DNA of 64,000 nt, taken from positions 28,321,148-28,385,147 of the forward strand of contig OX328124.1 in the NCBI GenBank assembly GCA_946811695.1, in the 5' to 3' direction. The notes beneath the pieces are model-generated. The model ran no database searches. It saw nothing but the letters and a program-made list of their open reading frames with translations, and had not been told where the DNA came from. Positions 24,012 to 31,371 of this stretch are shown piece by piece. How positions within the stretch are numbered: the stretch's first letter is position 1; each line of letters begins with the position of its first letter. This DNA comes from Gonocerus acuteangulatus (lineage: Eukaryota; Arthropoda; Insecta; Hemiptera; Coreidae). The position numbers and the translations under genes are program-made.

Positions 24012-24819
24012 TAAAGAAATGAAAATATGTGGCACTTCCTGACGTCTCAAACAAGTTGCAGTGTCCTGCTCACAAGCAGTTAATCGCGGATTAAAAAAAA
24101 AGTTGGGATTGCACACTATGGTGCGTTAGTGTTATATAGGACCTATTTACTCAGCATGCTTTCAATATTTCTAATGTGTGCGAAATTTAAAATAAAGTAA
24201 CTTCAGATGGGCTAACTGCCCTCGGGCCACAGATTCTGTACAATTAATATAGCTGTACAAGTTTGGAGAAATAAGAAATTCCATATTAGGAGGGATGTAG
24301 AAGCCCCTATTTCTCTGAAGCTGTCATTTAGTGATTGTTTTCCTCACTCATCACAACTGAAAGAGATGGGCAAAATCGTTCTTTTTTTAGAAACAATTCT
24401 TTTTGGGATAGTTCCATAAGAAGAACTATCCCATTTTAATGGGAGCAACTCAGTCAGAGAAAAAGGTACTTGAAGTTTTAAAAACGTTGGTTTCATTCCA
24501 TTAAAGCTTTCTAAATGAGACCAGACAAACATTATATGTAACACAAAGTAATATGACACAGTTCCTGTGAATCAACGTTTATTTATATTGTTTGTTTTAA
24601 ATAGGTCAATCTGCACAAAGTGCAACTGCTGCAGGATGCGAAGCGATGACAAAAAGAGTTGGTAAAACTGCAGGTGCTATAACCGTCAGTAATAAGGGAG
24701 ATGTTGGTATTTCATTTACATCTAGGCGAATGGCTTGGGCTTATCAACTAGACGATGAAATTCATTATGGAATTGAACCAGGGCAGCATCTTATAGAGAA
24801 GATTTCAACTACTCTTTAA
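11127..24819 (+). CDS. ASRGL1: Isoaspartyl peptidase/L-asparaginase (ASRGL1-like), six coding exons
   Basis: Ntn-type amidohydrolase that cleaves isoaspartyl dipeptides and L-asparagine, normally cytosolic. Exons: 11127-11322, 13060-13137, 15406-15634, 17453-17583, 22488-22598 and 24605-24819. All junctions are GT/AG and keep frame, giving 319 residues; animal homologues are about 310. Visible marks: VVHGGAG at the N-terminus, [37 protein letters not shown] with the expected autocatalytic nucleophile Thr176, [13 protein letters not shown] and [12 protein letters not shown] chose the ATG at 11127 because it starts just before the conserved domain and follows a likely acceptor at 11099. An in-frame ATG at 11040 would add 29 hydrophobic residues. 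Introns 1-5 hold MITEs, SINEs, a hammerhead element and a Helentron-like element. No break is seen, so it is probably functional. Confidence 0.93.
12077..12326 (-). mobile_element. G-rich MITE in asparaginase intron 1
   Basis: Termini CATAGGCATATA and TATATGCCCATG are imperfect inverted repeats. Flanking 8-mers AAGTTACC and AGGTTACC form a target duplication with one mismatch. Runs of G/C sit just inside both ends. The body matches 41894-42131 in reverse. Confidence 0.8.
13060..13137 (+). CDS. ASRGL1: Asparaginase coding exon 2
   Basis: Acceptor TTTGTTTCAG ends at 13059. Encodes [17 protein letters not shown] through NMDAG, as in the segment after FNAG in known homologues. Donor GTGCTT at 13138. 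Only 26 codons, so easily missed. Confidence 0.9.
13175..13677. mobile_element. DNA transposon relic with 23-bp terminal inverted repeats (intron 2)
   Basis: Begins GGGGTACCCAAAAGTAATCA and ends with its inverse. The centre holds decayed minus-strand coding sequence (around 13330-13490) that looks like a transposase, with many stops. The superfamily is unresolved; Tc1/mariner is possible. Confidence 0.7.
13691..13885 (-). mobile_element. tRNA-derived SINE, family 1 (intron 2)
   Basis: Exact 10-bp target duplication TATATAAATT at 13681-13690 and 13886-13895. On the minus strand it has the head TCTCC(C/T)GTGGTCTAGTGG (A box), an anticodon-like ATTCATAAG, the B box GGTTCGATCCC, a unique region ending near GCGCCGTAA, and a poly(A) tail seen as T at the left. 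Confidence 0.9.
14370..15335. mobile_element. Fragments of the CAGGGTGTCTACT element family (intron 2)
   Basis: 14385-14590 matches 19205-19440 (CCCCCACCCCCTTGCTCTGT and the downstream TTTAATTTACTAAATTATGT). 15295-15335 matches the right end near 19500-19540 (CATGAGAATGTCAC and TTGGCTTTCACAAA). Termini are lost. The middle is AT-rich, with no other gene. Confidence 0.5.
15406..15634 (+). CDS. ASRGL1: Asparaginase coding exon 3
   Basis: Acceptor TTTTCAG ends at 15405. Encodes [18 protein letters not shown] through the linker before the cleavage site. Donor GTAAGT at 15635, phase 2. A hammerhead element begins 55 bases downstream. Confidence 0.9.
15690..15986. mobile_element. Hammerhead-ribozyme retroelement (H3) in intron 3
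   Basis: Exact 14-bp target duplication CATTTTTATTTATT at 15676-15689 and 15987-16000. The left arm runs AAGCAATCAGGGATTAG to the ribozyme. The right arm carries an inverted remnant (ACGAAACGTCCTTAATACAG) and the conserved end CGACGGCTAACTATCTAATC. Same family as 45363-45757. Non-coding. Confidence 0.85.
15762..15795 (-). ncRNA. Hammerhead ribozyme core (H3)
   Basis: Minus strand: CTGAAGA (the variable seventh core base is A), stem II based on GGC/GCC with weakened outer pairs, then GAAAC-GTC. Core bases fit CUGANGA...GAAA...GUC. Stem II is weaker than in H1 and H4, so activity is less certain. It would lie antisense in the asparaginase pre-mRNA. Confidence 0.6.
16001..17450. other. Rest of intron 3; poly(T) tract
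   Basis: AT-rich with no gene. A run of about 47 T at 16382-16428 has no recognisable SINE beside it. Confidence 0.5.
17453..17583 (+). CDS. ASRGL1: Asparaginase coding exon 4 (nucleophile Thr)
   Basis: Acceptor TATTTGTAG ends at 17452. Encodes [15 protein letters not shown] through IGDTPLPG. The Thr of GTVG is the nucleophile freed by autoproteolysis in this family. Donor GTAGGT at 17584. Confidence 0.92.
17718..17896 (+). mobile_element. tRNA-derived SINE, family 1 (intron 4)
   Basis: Head GGGGTCTCCCGTGGTCTAGT, B box GGTTCGATCCC, body to GATGTCGG, then about 44 A. Flanks TTAGTTTTAGA and TTAGATTTAGA form an 11-bp target duplication with one mismatch. Confidence 0.9.
18565..18775 (-). mobile_element. 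tRNA-Ser-like SINE, family 2 (intron 4)
   Basis: Minus strand: degenerate tRNA-like head (AGCACTTAACACTC), body CATCAACCCTATCCTGGCTA, then AT-rich tail TAAAATGTAAATAAATAA. Matches the better copy at 28028-28252. Confidence 0.75.
19056..19553. mobile_element. DNA transposon-like element, 13-bp inverted ends (intron 4)
   Basis: Starts CAGGGTGTCTACT and ends AGTAGACACCCTG. Flanked by TGAAT on both sides (19051-19055, 19554-19558). Subterminal GTCACGAAA/TCATGAAA repeats are present. Non-autonomous; superfamily uncertain because a CAG start suggests hAT-like but the duplication seen is only 5 bp. Confidence 0.7.
19690..20290 (-). pseudogene. Transposon-linked protein relic with 124-codon open frame (intron 4)
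   Basis: The minus-strand frame 19913-20287 reads [20 protein letters not shown], then [44 protein letters not shown]. Past a stop the downstream segment is recognisable ([16 protein letters not shown]). I recognise this as an arthropod-wide protein linked to transposons, usually continuing to ADYCW and a basic tail. Its biochemical role is unknown to me. It is the best preserved of three copies; the others are at 45800-46300 and the split 3914-4062/6624-6960. Confidence 0.6.
20382..20480 (-). mobile_element. SINE family 1, 3' fragment with long poly(A)
   Basis: About 58 T at 20383-20441, then ACGGTGCATCGACATCGGGG as in other family 1 copies. The tRNA head is absent. Confidence 0.6.
20746..22313 (+). 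mobile_element. Helentron-like element, family A (copy A3, intron 4)
   Basis: 5' terminus AAAGTCCGATTCGCAGGAAC and internal TTAGCGCGGTTCC at the left. The right end holds (TA)n at 22111-22180, the GTCGGCACTTCCGGATTG block, and the hairpin (GGTTCCTCCCT/AGGAGGAACC) closing with GCGCTAAAA. One internal segment (about 21120-21350) is repeated at 21475-21700. It splits no exon. Confidence 0.85.
22488..22598 (+). CDS. ASRGL1: Asparaginase coding exon 5
   Basis: Acceptor ATTTAAG ends at 22487. Encodes [20 protein letters not shown] through SMQQ, the substrate-binding Gly/Thr-rich segment of the beta chain. Donor GTATGC at 22599. Confidence 0.92.
22600..24600. other. Intron 5 with repeat fragments
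   Basis: Includes CAGGGTGTCCC at 22929 directly after a short (TA)n, the start of an unassigned element. An inverted-repeat element is at 23203-23715 and a (TA)n tract at 23969-24011. No further exon is seen between exons 5 and 6. Confidence 0.55.
23203..23715. mobile_element. Long inverted-repeat (foldback-type) element in intron 5
   Basis: The left arm (GAAGAGTGCCTAATCCACGG near 23244, then TGGGTCATTTCATTTATT) recurs inverted at 23570-23715 (AAATAAAATGACCCA, GATTAGGCACTCTTCTATTT). Arms of about 140 bases enclose a 220-base AT-rich centre. Non-coding. Confidence 0.7.
24605..24819 (+). CDS. ASRGL1: Asparaginase coding exon 6 (terminal)
   Basis: Acceptor AAATAG ends at 24604. Encodes [19 protein letters not shown] through EKISTTL and the stop at 24817-24819. 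Confidence 0.92.
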
Positions 24820-24873
24820 TATGTAGCTTTTAAAAATATAAGGAAGACTGATTTTATTGTTTTTTGAAGGAAA

Positions 24874-24879
24874 AATAAA
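24874..24879 (+). terminator. Polyadenylation signal of the asparaginase gene
   Basis: AATAAA lies 55 bases after the stop codon, implying a short 3' UTR that ends before the family A fragment at 24921. Confidence 0.65.
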
Positions 24880-24920
24880 ATATTTGGGGGAAAAAACCGT
24901 TTTTTCTTATGTTTTTTTTT

Positions 24921-25069
24921 TAATGGTTCCTCCCTCCCTCCATGGAGAGGAAACCCCAATCATAAGGTTGACCTCATGATCCAATCTGGAAATGCCGACT
25001 AGTAAATTTCACATCTCTGAAAAAAGAGATTATCAAAGTATTCGTAATCTAAACCCATAGGTTCAAATT

Positions 25070-25130
<61 letters not shown>
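24921..25130 (-). mobile_element. Family A hairpin-end fragment downstream of the asparaginase gene
   Basis: GGTTCCTCCCTCCCTCCATG with complementary AGAGGAAACC, then ATAAGGTTGACCTCATGA, CAAATTTGTGTG and a (TA)n tract. Degenerate hairpin stem. Confidence 0.65.
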
Positions 25131-25137
<7 letters not shown>

Positions 25138-25260
25138 AGAGATATCTCAACTATCATCAAGAAATATCTTACTACTTCTTAGTAATATAAAATGCTAACT
25201 TGACAAAAATTTCCTCAATCTAAAATCAAGAAGGCGTCTCCACCGCGTTAGATCAGATCT

Positions 25261-25305
<45 letters not shown>

Positions 25306-25660
25306 CAGTTTTGCTACATATACTCCTGCTAGCAGGTCTAGATTGTTGGTGCTTTAAAGAAATTTTGAAGATGTTTTAAAGAAGTTTAATAAAATCAAGA
25401 GGAGTTTATTTGGATCTCTGACAACCTTTGAGCTACACCTGTGGATGTAAGGTAATTATGTCCCATAGTTTACATTTTATTGCCATAGGATGCCGGATTA
25501 GAGGAAGATTACTTTATATGAAACTAGTTTCATCTGGCCTTAGTTGATGGTCAAGAGTGTCCATAATGGGTTCTATGAGAGATGAAAGAGTACACTAAAT
25601 TCAGGTTTTATGAAGTAACTGCTACAGTAAAGCTATGCTTGAACAAGAAATTCTGATATC
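25131..25660. other. Sequence between two (TA)n tracts, then unassigned
   Basis: About 130 bases starting TGTAGAGATATCTC lie between (TA)n at 25080-25134 and 25267-25301. This could be a small element inserted in the microsatellite, but no second copy is seen. No gene to 25660. Confidence 0.4.
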
Positions 25661-25667
25661 ATGGGGC

Positions 25668-25860
25668 TGGGGGGTCTCCTGTGGTCTAGTGGCTAGTGCA
25701 CTAGATTCATAAGCGGGAGATGGTGGGTTCGAGCCTCACCGACGGCAGGAATTTTCTCATCTCAGGGCTCACTGAGAAAATTCCTGGCTGCACCCTGGGC
25801 GTCGGCGCTAATGGCCAAGAATTGTCGATGCGCCGCAAAAAAAAACAAAACAAAAAAAAA
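25668..25860 (+). mobile_element. tRNA-derived SINE, family 1
   Basis: GGGGTCTCCTGTGGTCTAGT, ATTCATAAGCGGGAGATGG, B box GGTTCGAGCC, body ending GTCGATGCGCCGCAAAAAA. The tail is interrupted by C. Confidence 0.85.
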
Positions 25861-25861
25861 A

Positions 25862-26053
25862 CAGGGGGCTAGGAGCATTTGGGGGTATGGAATACTAACA
25901 ATATAGAACTTGGAATAGTTAGCCAACTAAAACTTATTTCTGAACTAAGTGATCTTATTTAATTTATTTTCTAAGTTTTTAAGACATATTTTAACTGCTT
26001 AAATTAAAATTTAGGGGGGGGGGCTGCAGCCCTATATATACGCCCGTGTGTGC
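25862..26053 (+). mobile_element. G-rich MITE fragment
   Basis: Shares the body (GATCTTATTTAATTTATTTT) and the right end GGGGGGGGGCTGCAGCCC then TATATACGCCCGTG. The left inverted repeat is cut off at the junction with the SINE tail. Confidence 0.7.
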
Positions 26054-26300
26054 AGTAGAGCTCACGACTCAAGCTCTGGAGGACTTGAGTTCGAATCTCG
26101 TAAGCGCATTGAAATATTTTATCTTCGAGGGTCAGAGTCAGGATCTCACACTGTCTCTAGGACCCTGGATTTAATTGTTACAAACAAAGGGGGAAACAAG
26201 CAGCTAGAGCATACTGCTGATGACACTATCTCCCTAGGGTGTTGCATTGTCAAAAATCAGATACCTCTACTGTATCTGCCTCTCTGAAGCCTTCTGGCCT
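26046..26300 (+). mobile_element. tRNA-like SINE, family 3
   Basis: A-box-like GCAGTAGAGCTCACGACTC and B box GAGTTCGAATCTCG lead a 250-base body ending ATACCTCTACTGTATCTGCC. The last segment recurs near 62740 (CAGATACCTCTACAGTGTC). Tail not clear. Confidence 0.5.
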
Positions 26301-26399
26301 GTTAAAATGTTACTAGTGTCATTTTTTAAATACAATAATTAACTGGTGCCAATGACCTTGGCAGTCGGAGCACCTATAATTAAAAAAAACAAAAAAAAA

Positions 26400-27030
26400 A
26401 AAAATACATTGTTGTACGTTCAAAATAATAAATAAATAACTGTTGGGAAGTAAATTGGTGAAATTTAACACAGTCAATCTTGAGAATAAGTCTATATTTC
26501 TATAACAAATTCAGCTGGGACAAAAACACATCGGCCATCTTGACATACAACACATAAGCAGACTTCTGCATGCCATCAATATTAAATACTGCAATATTAG
26601 TTCTTATAATTACATATAATAATTACAAGATTATTAAAGTATAATTATATATAAAACATAAATTTGATTTATATTTTTAACAATAACTAAGTGATTATTT
26701 TTGTTTTCTCTTGTTTTACGACAATTTTACAGTAAGGACACTGTAAAGGATCTTTATGTTCTCAAGTTTTCATTGTTTCCTAGATTTAAAAAAAATTAAA
26801 TCAAGGTAGTCTAGTTGGAAATTATTAGTATCATTATAAGAAATTTTGGAAAATATAAATTCAAATTTACTTTTTGACCCTTCATTAGAATATCATATTG
26901 GCAAGATTAAATTTTTAGTGTTAGGAAGCCCTGTAGCTGCGTGTTAAGGCGTAAGCACTTTTTAGTAAACTGTAAACAACCTAGGATGCAAATAATGTAA
27001 TTTAAACTTTAAATATAATTATTTTTATAT
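26400..27030. other. No recognisable gene
   Basis: AT-rich. A short piece near 26925-26980 (GTGTTAAGGCGTAAGCACTT) is a SINE family 2 remnant. Confidence 0.45.
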
Positions 27031-27044
27031 TATTGTCAATTCTG

Positions 27045-27106
<62 letters not shown>

Positions 27107-27109
<3 letters not shown>

Positions 27110-27850
27110 AATGATATATTACATTCTCAAAAATATTTTTAAATTCAAATAACCATCGATATTTTGAAAAGCCCGCGCAAATCACAAACCATATATACAA
27201 GTAACATCGTATTATATACGATCAAAATTAACAATATTTTTGGACAATACTGATGTACAATATGCACATATTAAATGTACATTCAGATAACAATAAATTA
27301 ATTATTTGAAGTTGCAAAAATATAATTTTTACTTTCATATATAAACCAACAAAATGCGGAAGTTAGGAAACAAGGATGCCAAGCTTTCCTCTAGCAAAGC
27401 GTCAGTTGATTTTCAGCGTTGGTCGCGTGCGGAGCTTGAGTCCATTAATTACTGAAGCGCAGTGTATTGAAGCCTTATTGGAAGCAAATTAATTTGGAGG
27501 CACGAGATCTGGCAATAAAGCGTGTCGCTTTGAGGAAGAAATTGCTGAAGCGCAGTGTATTGAGGCTTTGTTGGAAGCGGATTGATTTAGAGGTAAAAAT
27601 TGTTTTTTTTTGTAGTTGTTGATTCTTTTATTATTATTTTTATGTATTTTAATATTGTTTTGTATTTCGGAATTGTCTAAGAATCAATATTATATTCTTC
27701 ATTCACTCGGAACTTCTATCCCTGAGATTAAGTTAAATGAATATAATAAAACTTAATCAAGTAATTAAAATCTTTTTATAAAAAATAAATCATAACATTT
27801 AATGGCGACCCAACGTGGCGCAATCATTTTATAAAAAATTAATCTTAACA
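27107..27850 (+). mobile_element. Ty3/gypsy-like LTR + primer site + LTR tail, in a (TA)n tract
   Basis: Starts TGTAATGATAT directly after (TA)n. The first LTR ends ATAACA near 27796. A primer-binding-like TGGCGACCCAACGTGGCGC lies at 27803-27821. About 25 bases repeating the LTR end (TTTTATAAAAAATTAATCTT) then close with AACA before (TA)n resumes. Same arrangement as 34989-35828. No coding region. Confidence 0.7.
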
Positions 27851-27895
27851 ATATATATATATATATATACATAATTTGCAGCAAAACTACAAACA

Positions 27896-27929
<34 letters not shown>

Positions 27930-28027
27930 GGTTTTCTGATCACCTTTCCACAGTCCAGGTCAAAAAATACACTATAATTTTTCATTGGAATACAGAAAAT
28001 CAAAAACAAAAGGCTGAATATTTATTG

Positions 28028-28252
28028 ATATAGTATTTATTTATTTAAATTTTAATGTCCATTATTATTAACTACGAATTTTAGGACGGGTTATCTATAG
28101 GTTACCACCATTTTCTAGCCAGGATAGGGCTGATGCCTTTTCTTTTTTCTAAAGAAAAGCCACCGCCCCGTAGTGGGAATCGAACCCACGACTTTTGCCA
28201 CGGAGTGTTAAGTGCTCACGCCTTAACACTTTCGGCCACCAGGCCTCCTATT
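28028..28252 (-). mobile_element. tRNA-Ser-like SINE, family 2 (best copy)
   Basis: Minus strand: GGCCTGGTGGCCGAAAGTGT (A box region), GAGCACTTAACACTC, then B box GGTTCGATTCCCAC, body with AGCCCTATCCTGGCTAG, tail TTAAAATTTAAATAAATA. Other copies: 18565-18775, 30505-30690 and a tail at 39660-39705. Confidence 0.85.
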
Positions 28253-28689
28253 GATATGATAGAAAATAGAAAAGCAGTACATACATAAAAATATAATATT
28301 ATATTACATTATTATAAAATATTATTATTAACTATACAATTTACTACATATAAATATTATATCTAAGAGTTTCTAATATTTTTTGTGTTTCTAATATAAT
28401 TTGTATTTCAGCCATTGTGTGGAGTGTAAGTAGGATGAGTTGAAAGGAATTAGTATTTATTTGTGAATAAAAGGTAAAATGAGGCAACTAACATAAGCTT
28501 TTGTAATAACATATAATTAAAGGGATAGCATATATTTGAATATTTTAGTATTGATTCTCGTATCCTTATGAACATCTACTCAAAATACTATTCAGTTTTC
28601 TGATTATGAGATTGTCCTAGATACTATTGTATATGGATAAGTTCATCCATTTTGTAAACAAATGACATTGATCTGTTGCAGAGTTGGGC

Positions 28690-28870
28690 AAAAATTAATT
28701 GCAGAGACGATTTACAATTAACAATTACAACTTTAATTTCATCAACTCGCAATTAGGGTTAAAAATTCAATTGTAATTGCGAACTCCTTTGATTAACAAC
28801 TGATTAATTGTTATTGCGGATTCTGGCAATTAACAATTGATTAATTTTGATTGTGAAATCCACAATTACT
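28690..28870. repeat. Degenerate AATTAATTG-rich tandem sequence
   Basis: Many overlapping copies of CAATTAACAATT and its inverse, about 180 bases. Low complexity. It may be the end of a MITE beginning GAGTTGGGCAAAAATT at 28681. Confidence 0.5.
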
Positions 28871-29029
28871 ATTAATCAATTGTTGTTTGATCCAGATTAA
28901 GATGGGGTCAGAGTGGACGGAAAGTGTGCCAATGAGCCAGATAAAACCGGAGTGACCCAGTATGGACCAGAAGTGAGCCATAGTGGTCCAAAAAGGGGTC
29001 AGAAAGTCCCTGGAAGTTGCCAAGAGCTG

Positions 29030-29470
29030 ACTGAAATGCAAGGCCCCTGCCAAAAACATTTTGCCTATGAAAGTTATGGTATCATAGTATTGGGCCACGT
29101 TTGAGGCTCATAATACCTTGTCAAGTACCTAATAATACCCTCTCACTTATTTGTGCAATTCCAACTTGGCCAGCTTTCGTTAACTTACATATGGGTGTGA
29201 CCGCTTAAACTTACATAATGTTCATACAAACCTGATTGTTTTAAGTCTTCAAAGAATTTATAATAATCCTGAATAGTTACCCTAAGGGCCTGAAGCTTTA
29301 AATAGTGGCCATCATTTAACGAAAAATGGCTAAATTGGAATTGCACAAATAAGTGAGAAGGTATTATTAGGTTCTTGACAAGGTATTAAGAGCCTAAAAC
29401 TTGGCCCGATACTATGATATCATAACTTTCATAGGCAAACTGTTTTTGGCCTGGAACTTGGCCTCTTTTT
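29030..29470. mobile_element. Long inverted-repeat MITE-like element
   Basis: The left arm 29034-29180 (TTTGCCTATGAAAGTTATGG, AATACCTTGTCAAGTACC, CACTTATTTGTGCAATTCCA) recurs inverted at 29325-29460 around a 145-base centre. No coding sequence. Confidence 0.75.
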
Positions 29471-29596
29471 TCGATGTTAGTTTTTTGGGGGAATGAATTA
29501 ACAGCCATTATTCTACTGTGGCAAATTACTTCTAAACTATTAGTTGTATAATATTATTATATTTACATAATAATAACAAAAAAACTGTGAATAAAT

Positions 29597-29687
29597 TTAA
29601 TTAGCTTTACAATAGGTTTGCCATATCATTTTGTTACTTATTTTATCCTGATGTACGCCTTTCCATGTAAATACAAAACTCCTTTAA
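29597..29687 (-). pseudogene. Relic of the secreted repeat protein, C-terminal piece
   Basis: Minus strand: RSFVFTWKGVHQDKISNKM followed by IWQTYC, KAN and a stop at 29597-29599. This matches the last repeat of the intact genes (FSWKGADYDKISSDMIWQ). It is cut by the ribozyme element at 29688. The upstream piece resumes at 30283. Confidence 0.75.
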
Positions 29688-29711
29688 TCATAAAAATGGT
29701 TTTATTGTGCC

Positions 29712-29744
29712 GACGTTTCGGCTTGAACTTCAAGCCTTCATCAG
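29712..29744 (-). ncRNA. Hammerhead ribozyme core (H2, left arm)
   Basis: Identical core and stem II to H1: CTGATGA, GGCTTG...CAAGCC, GAAAC-GTC. Flanking GACCTGATGA gives a shorter stem I match than H1. Core intact. Confidence 0.7.
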
Positions 29745-29791
29745 GTCTGTAAAAAACAAGTAGGACGGATGTAATACTGAAATATACACAC

Positions 29792-29862
<71 letters not shown>

Positions 29863-30044
29863 CATATTGTTATTCTTATATCTAATCTAATATGTAATCT
29901 GTTATTCTTATATCGGTTTTCCTAATAATCCAAACACTTCTAGAGCACATTGTTCTTCTATATATTATGTTCTAGTATTTTATGTTTTTGTCTTTTTCCA
30001 TATATGTATGTATATATATATATGTATGTGTATTTGTGTATGTA

Positions 30045-30095
<51 letters not shown>

Positions 30096-30138
30096 GTATA
30101 TTTCAGTATTACATCCGTCCTACTTGTTTTTTACAGCC

Positions 30139-30171
30139 CTGATGAAGGCTTGAAGTTCAAGCCGGAACGTC
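30139..30171 (+). ncRNA. Hammerhead ribozyme core with disabling change (H2, right arm)
   Basis: CTGATGA, GGCTTG...CAAGCC, then GGAAC-GTC: the invariant GAAA is changed to GGAA, which should abolish or strongly reduce cleavage. Stem I flanks (AGCC before, GGCA after) match H1. Confidence 0.7.
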
Positions 30172-30282
30172 GGCACAATAAAACCATTTTTATGATAAAA
30201 TGTAGTTTTATTAAGTAGCAGTGATCGAACGCCGACAATCCCTACCTTGCATCATCTACGGTCAACGATCTCCTCTCAACAA

Positions 30283-30360
30283 AAAACTCCTTTAACTGTC
30301 CTTTTGATATGCATCGACTGTTTTTTTTTTAAATGACATATCTTCATGTAGTGGATTTCT
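30283..30360 (-). pseudogene. Relic of the secreted repeat protein, upstream piece
   Basis: Minus strand: DAYQKDS then a stop just before the insertion point, aligning with EAFALDRERR of the intact gene. Further upstream the match fades. Broken by both a stop codon and the retroelement. Confidence 0.5.
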
Positions 30361-30504
30361 TACATGCTGGTTGTATACTTTTGAGCCAAGAAGTGAGATG
30401 TTCCTGATGCAAAATATGCTTGGAAAATGACCGTCGATGACTTTCTAGATAAGTTACAATGAGTCAGGTATAATTCTGATTTAGATAGCTAGTTACTGAT
30501 TTTA

Positions 30505-30690
30505 AGATTTATTTAAATTTTAACGTCCACTTAACACAGATTTGTTGGATGGGTTATCTAAATGTTACCACACTTTTCTAGCCAGGATAGGGCTGACACT
30601 TATTCTTTTTTTGAAAAAATAAAGCTATCGCCCCTAGGGGCAATCAAACGCATGAAGGTAACACTTTTGACCACCAGTCATCCTGATTTT
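30505..30690 (-). mobile_element. tRNA-Ser-like SINE, family 2, degraded
   Basis: GTTATCTAAATGTTACCAC, CTAGCCAGGATAGGGCTGA and CCCCTAGGGGCAATCAAAC match 28028-28252. Part of the tRNA head is missing. Confidence 0.65.
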
Positions 30691-30783
30691 ATGAAAAATG
30701 TAAAAAATAAAGACATCAAATGAACATCCCCCCCCCCAAAAAAAGTTGTAGACTATTATAATGTATGAACCATCTCTTAAAAG

Positions 30784-31161
30784 TCTGACTCACAGGAAAT
30801 GCGTCACCTTAGTACGGTTCCTTTCATATCTCTAGTGTCATTTGGAAAGCTAGAGACAGTTATTATTTTGGTTAGACCTTTCGTGAATTTCACGACGTGA
30901 AATACTTTTATGGCCCCAGATACGTGCCATTTACTGGGGTATGCTTATCAGGAAAAATAAACCTTCACAAGCATATGAACACAAAAACGTGAGCTTTAAG
31001 ACTTTTTTTCATGCAAATTTTGCCCCAAAAACCATATTCGGTTAGTTGAATTCTGCTGATTAACGAACTTGATTAGTCTTTCAAGTTAGACGAAAGATTT
31101 TTGTACCGAATTTCATCAAAATCGGGCCGTTTTTGAGCCTGTGTGAGAGCAAACAGGCAAA

Positions 31162-31218
<57 letters not shown>

Positions 31219-31362
31219 ATATATATATATTCAAATTTGAATCCCCCTTATATTCGAGATCTTTTGAGAAAATTTTCCAGTCGGCACTTCTGGATTGTGT
31301 CATGAGATCAACCTCATAAGTGAGGTTCCTCCCTATGGAGGGAGGGAGAAACCGCGCTAAAA
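30784..31362 (+). mobile_element. Helentron-like element, family A, short copy (A4)
   Basis: 5' end AAAAGTCTGACTCACAGGAA with CCTTAGTACGGTTCC. (TA)n at 31160-31230. The right hairpin GGTTCCTCCCT/GGGAGAAACC closes with GCGCTAAAA. About 580 bases, with the middle deleted relative to A1-A3. It ends about 9 bases beyond the stop codon of the adjacent minus-strand gene, so that gene's 3' UTR must run through it. Confidence 0.8.
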
Positions 31363-31371
31363 TGAAGTAAT

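Larger units (their letters stand above)
29688..30282. mobile_element. Hammerhead-ribozyme element with inverted ribozyme pair (H2)
   Basis: Target duplication AAAACTCCTTTAA at 29675-29687 and 30283-30295. The left arm holds a minus-strand ribozyme. The right arm holds a plus-strand one in a longer inverted repeat (GTATTACATCCGTCCTACTT and its inverse). The arms enclose (TA)n-rich sequence and a central segment. The right end matches H1 (CCTACCTTGCATCATC, CAACGATCTCCTCTCAACA). Non-coding. Confidence 0.8.
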
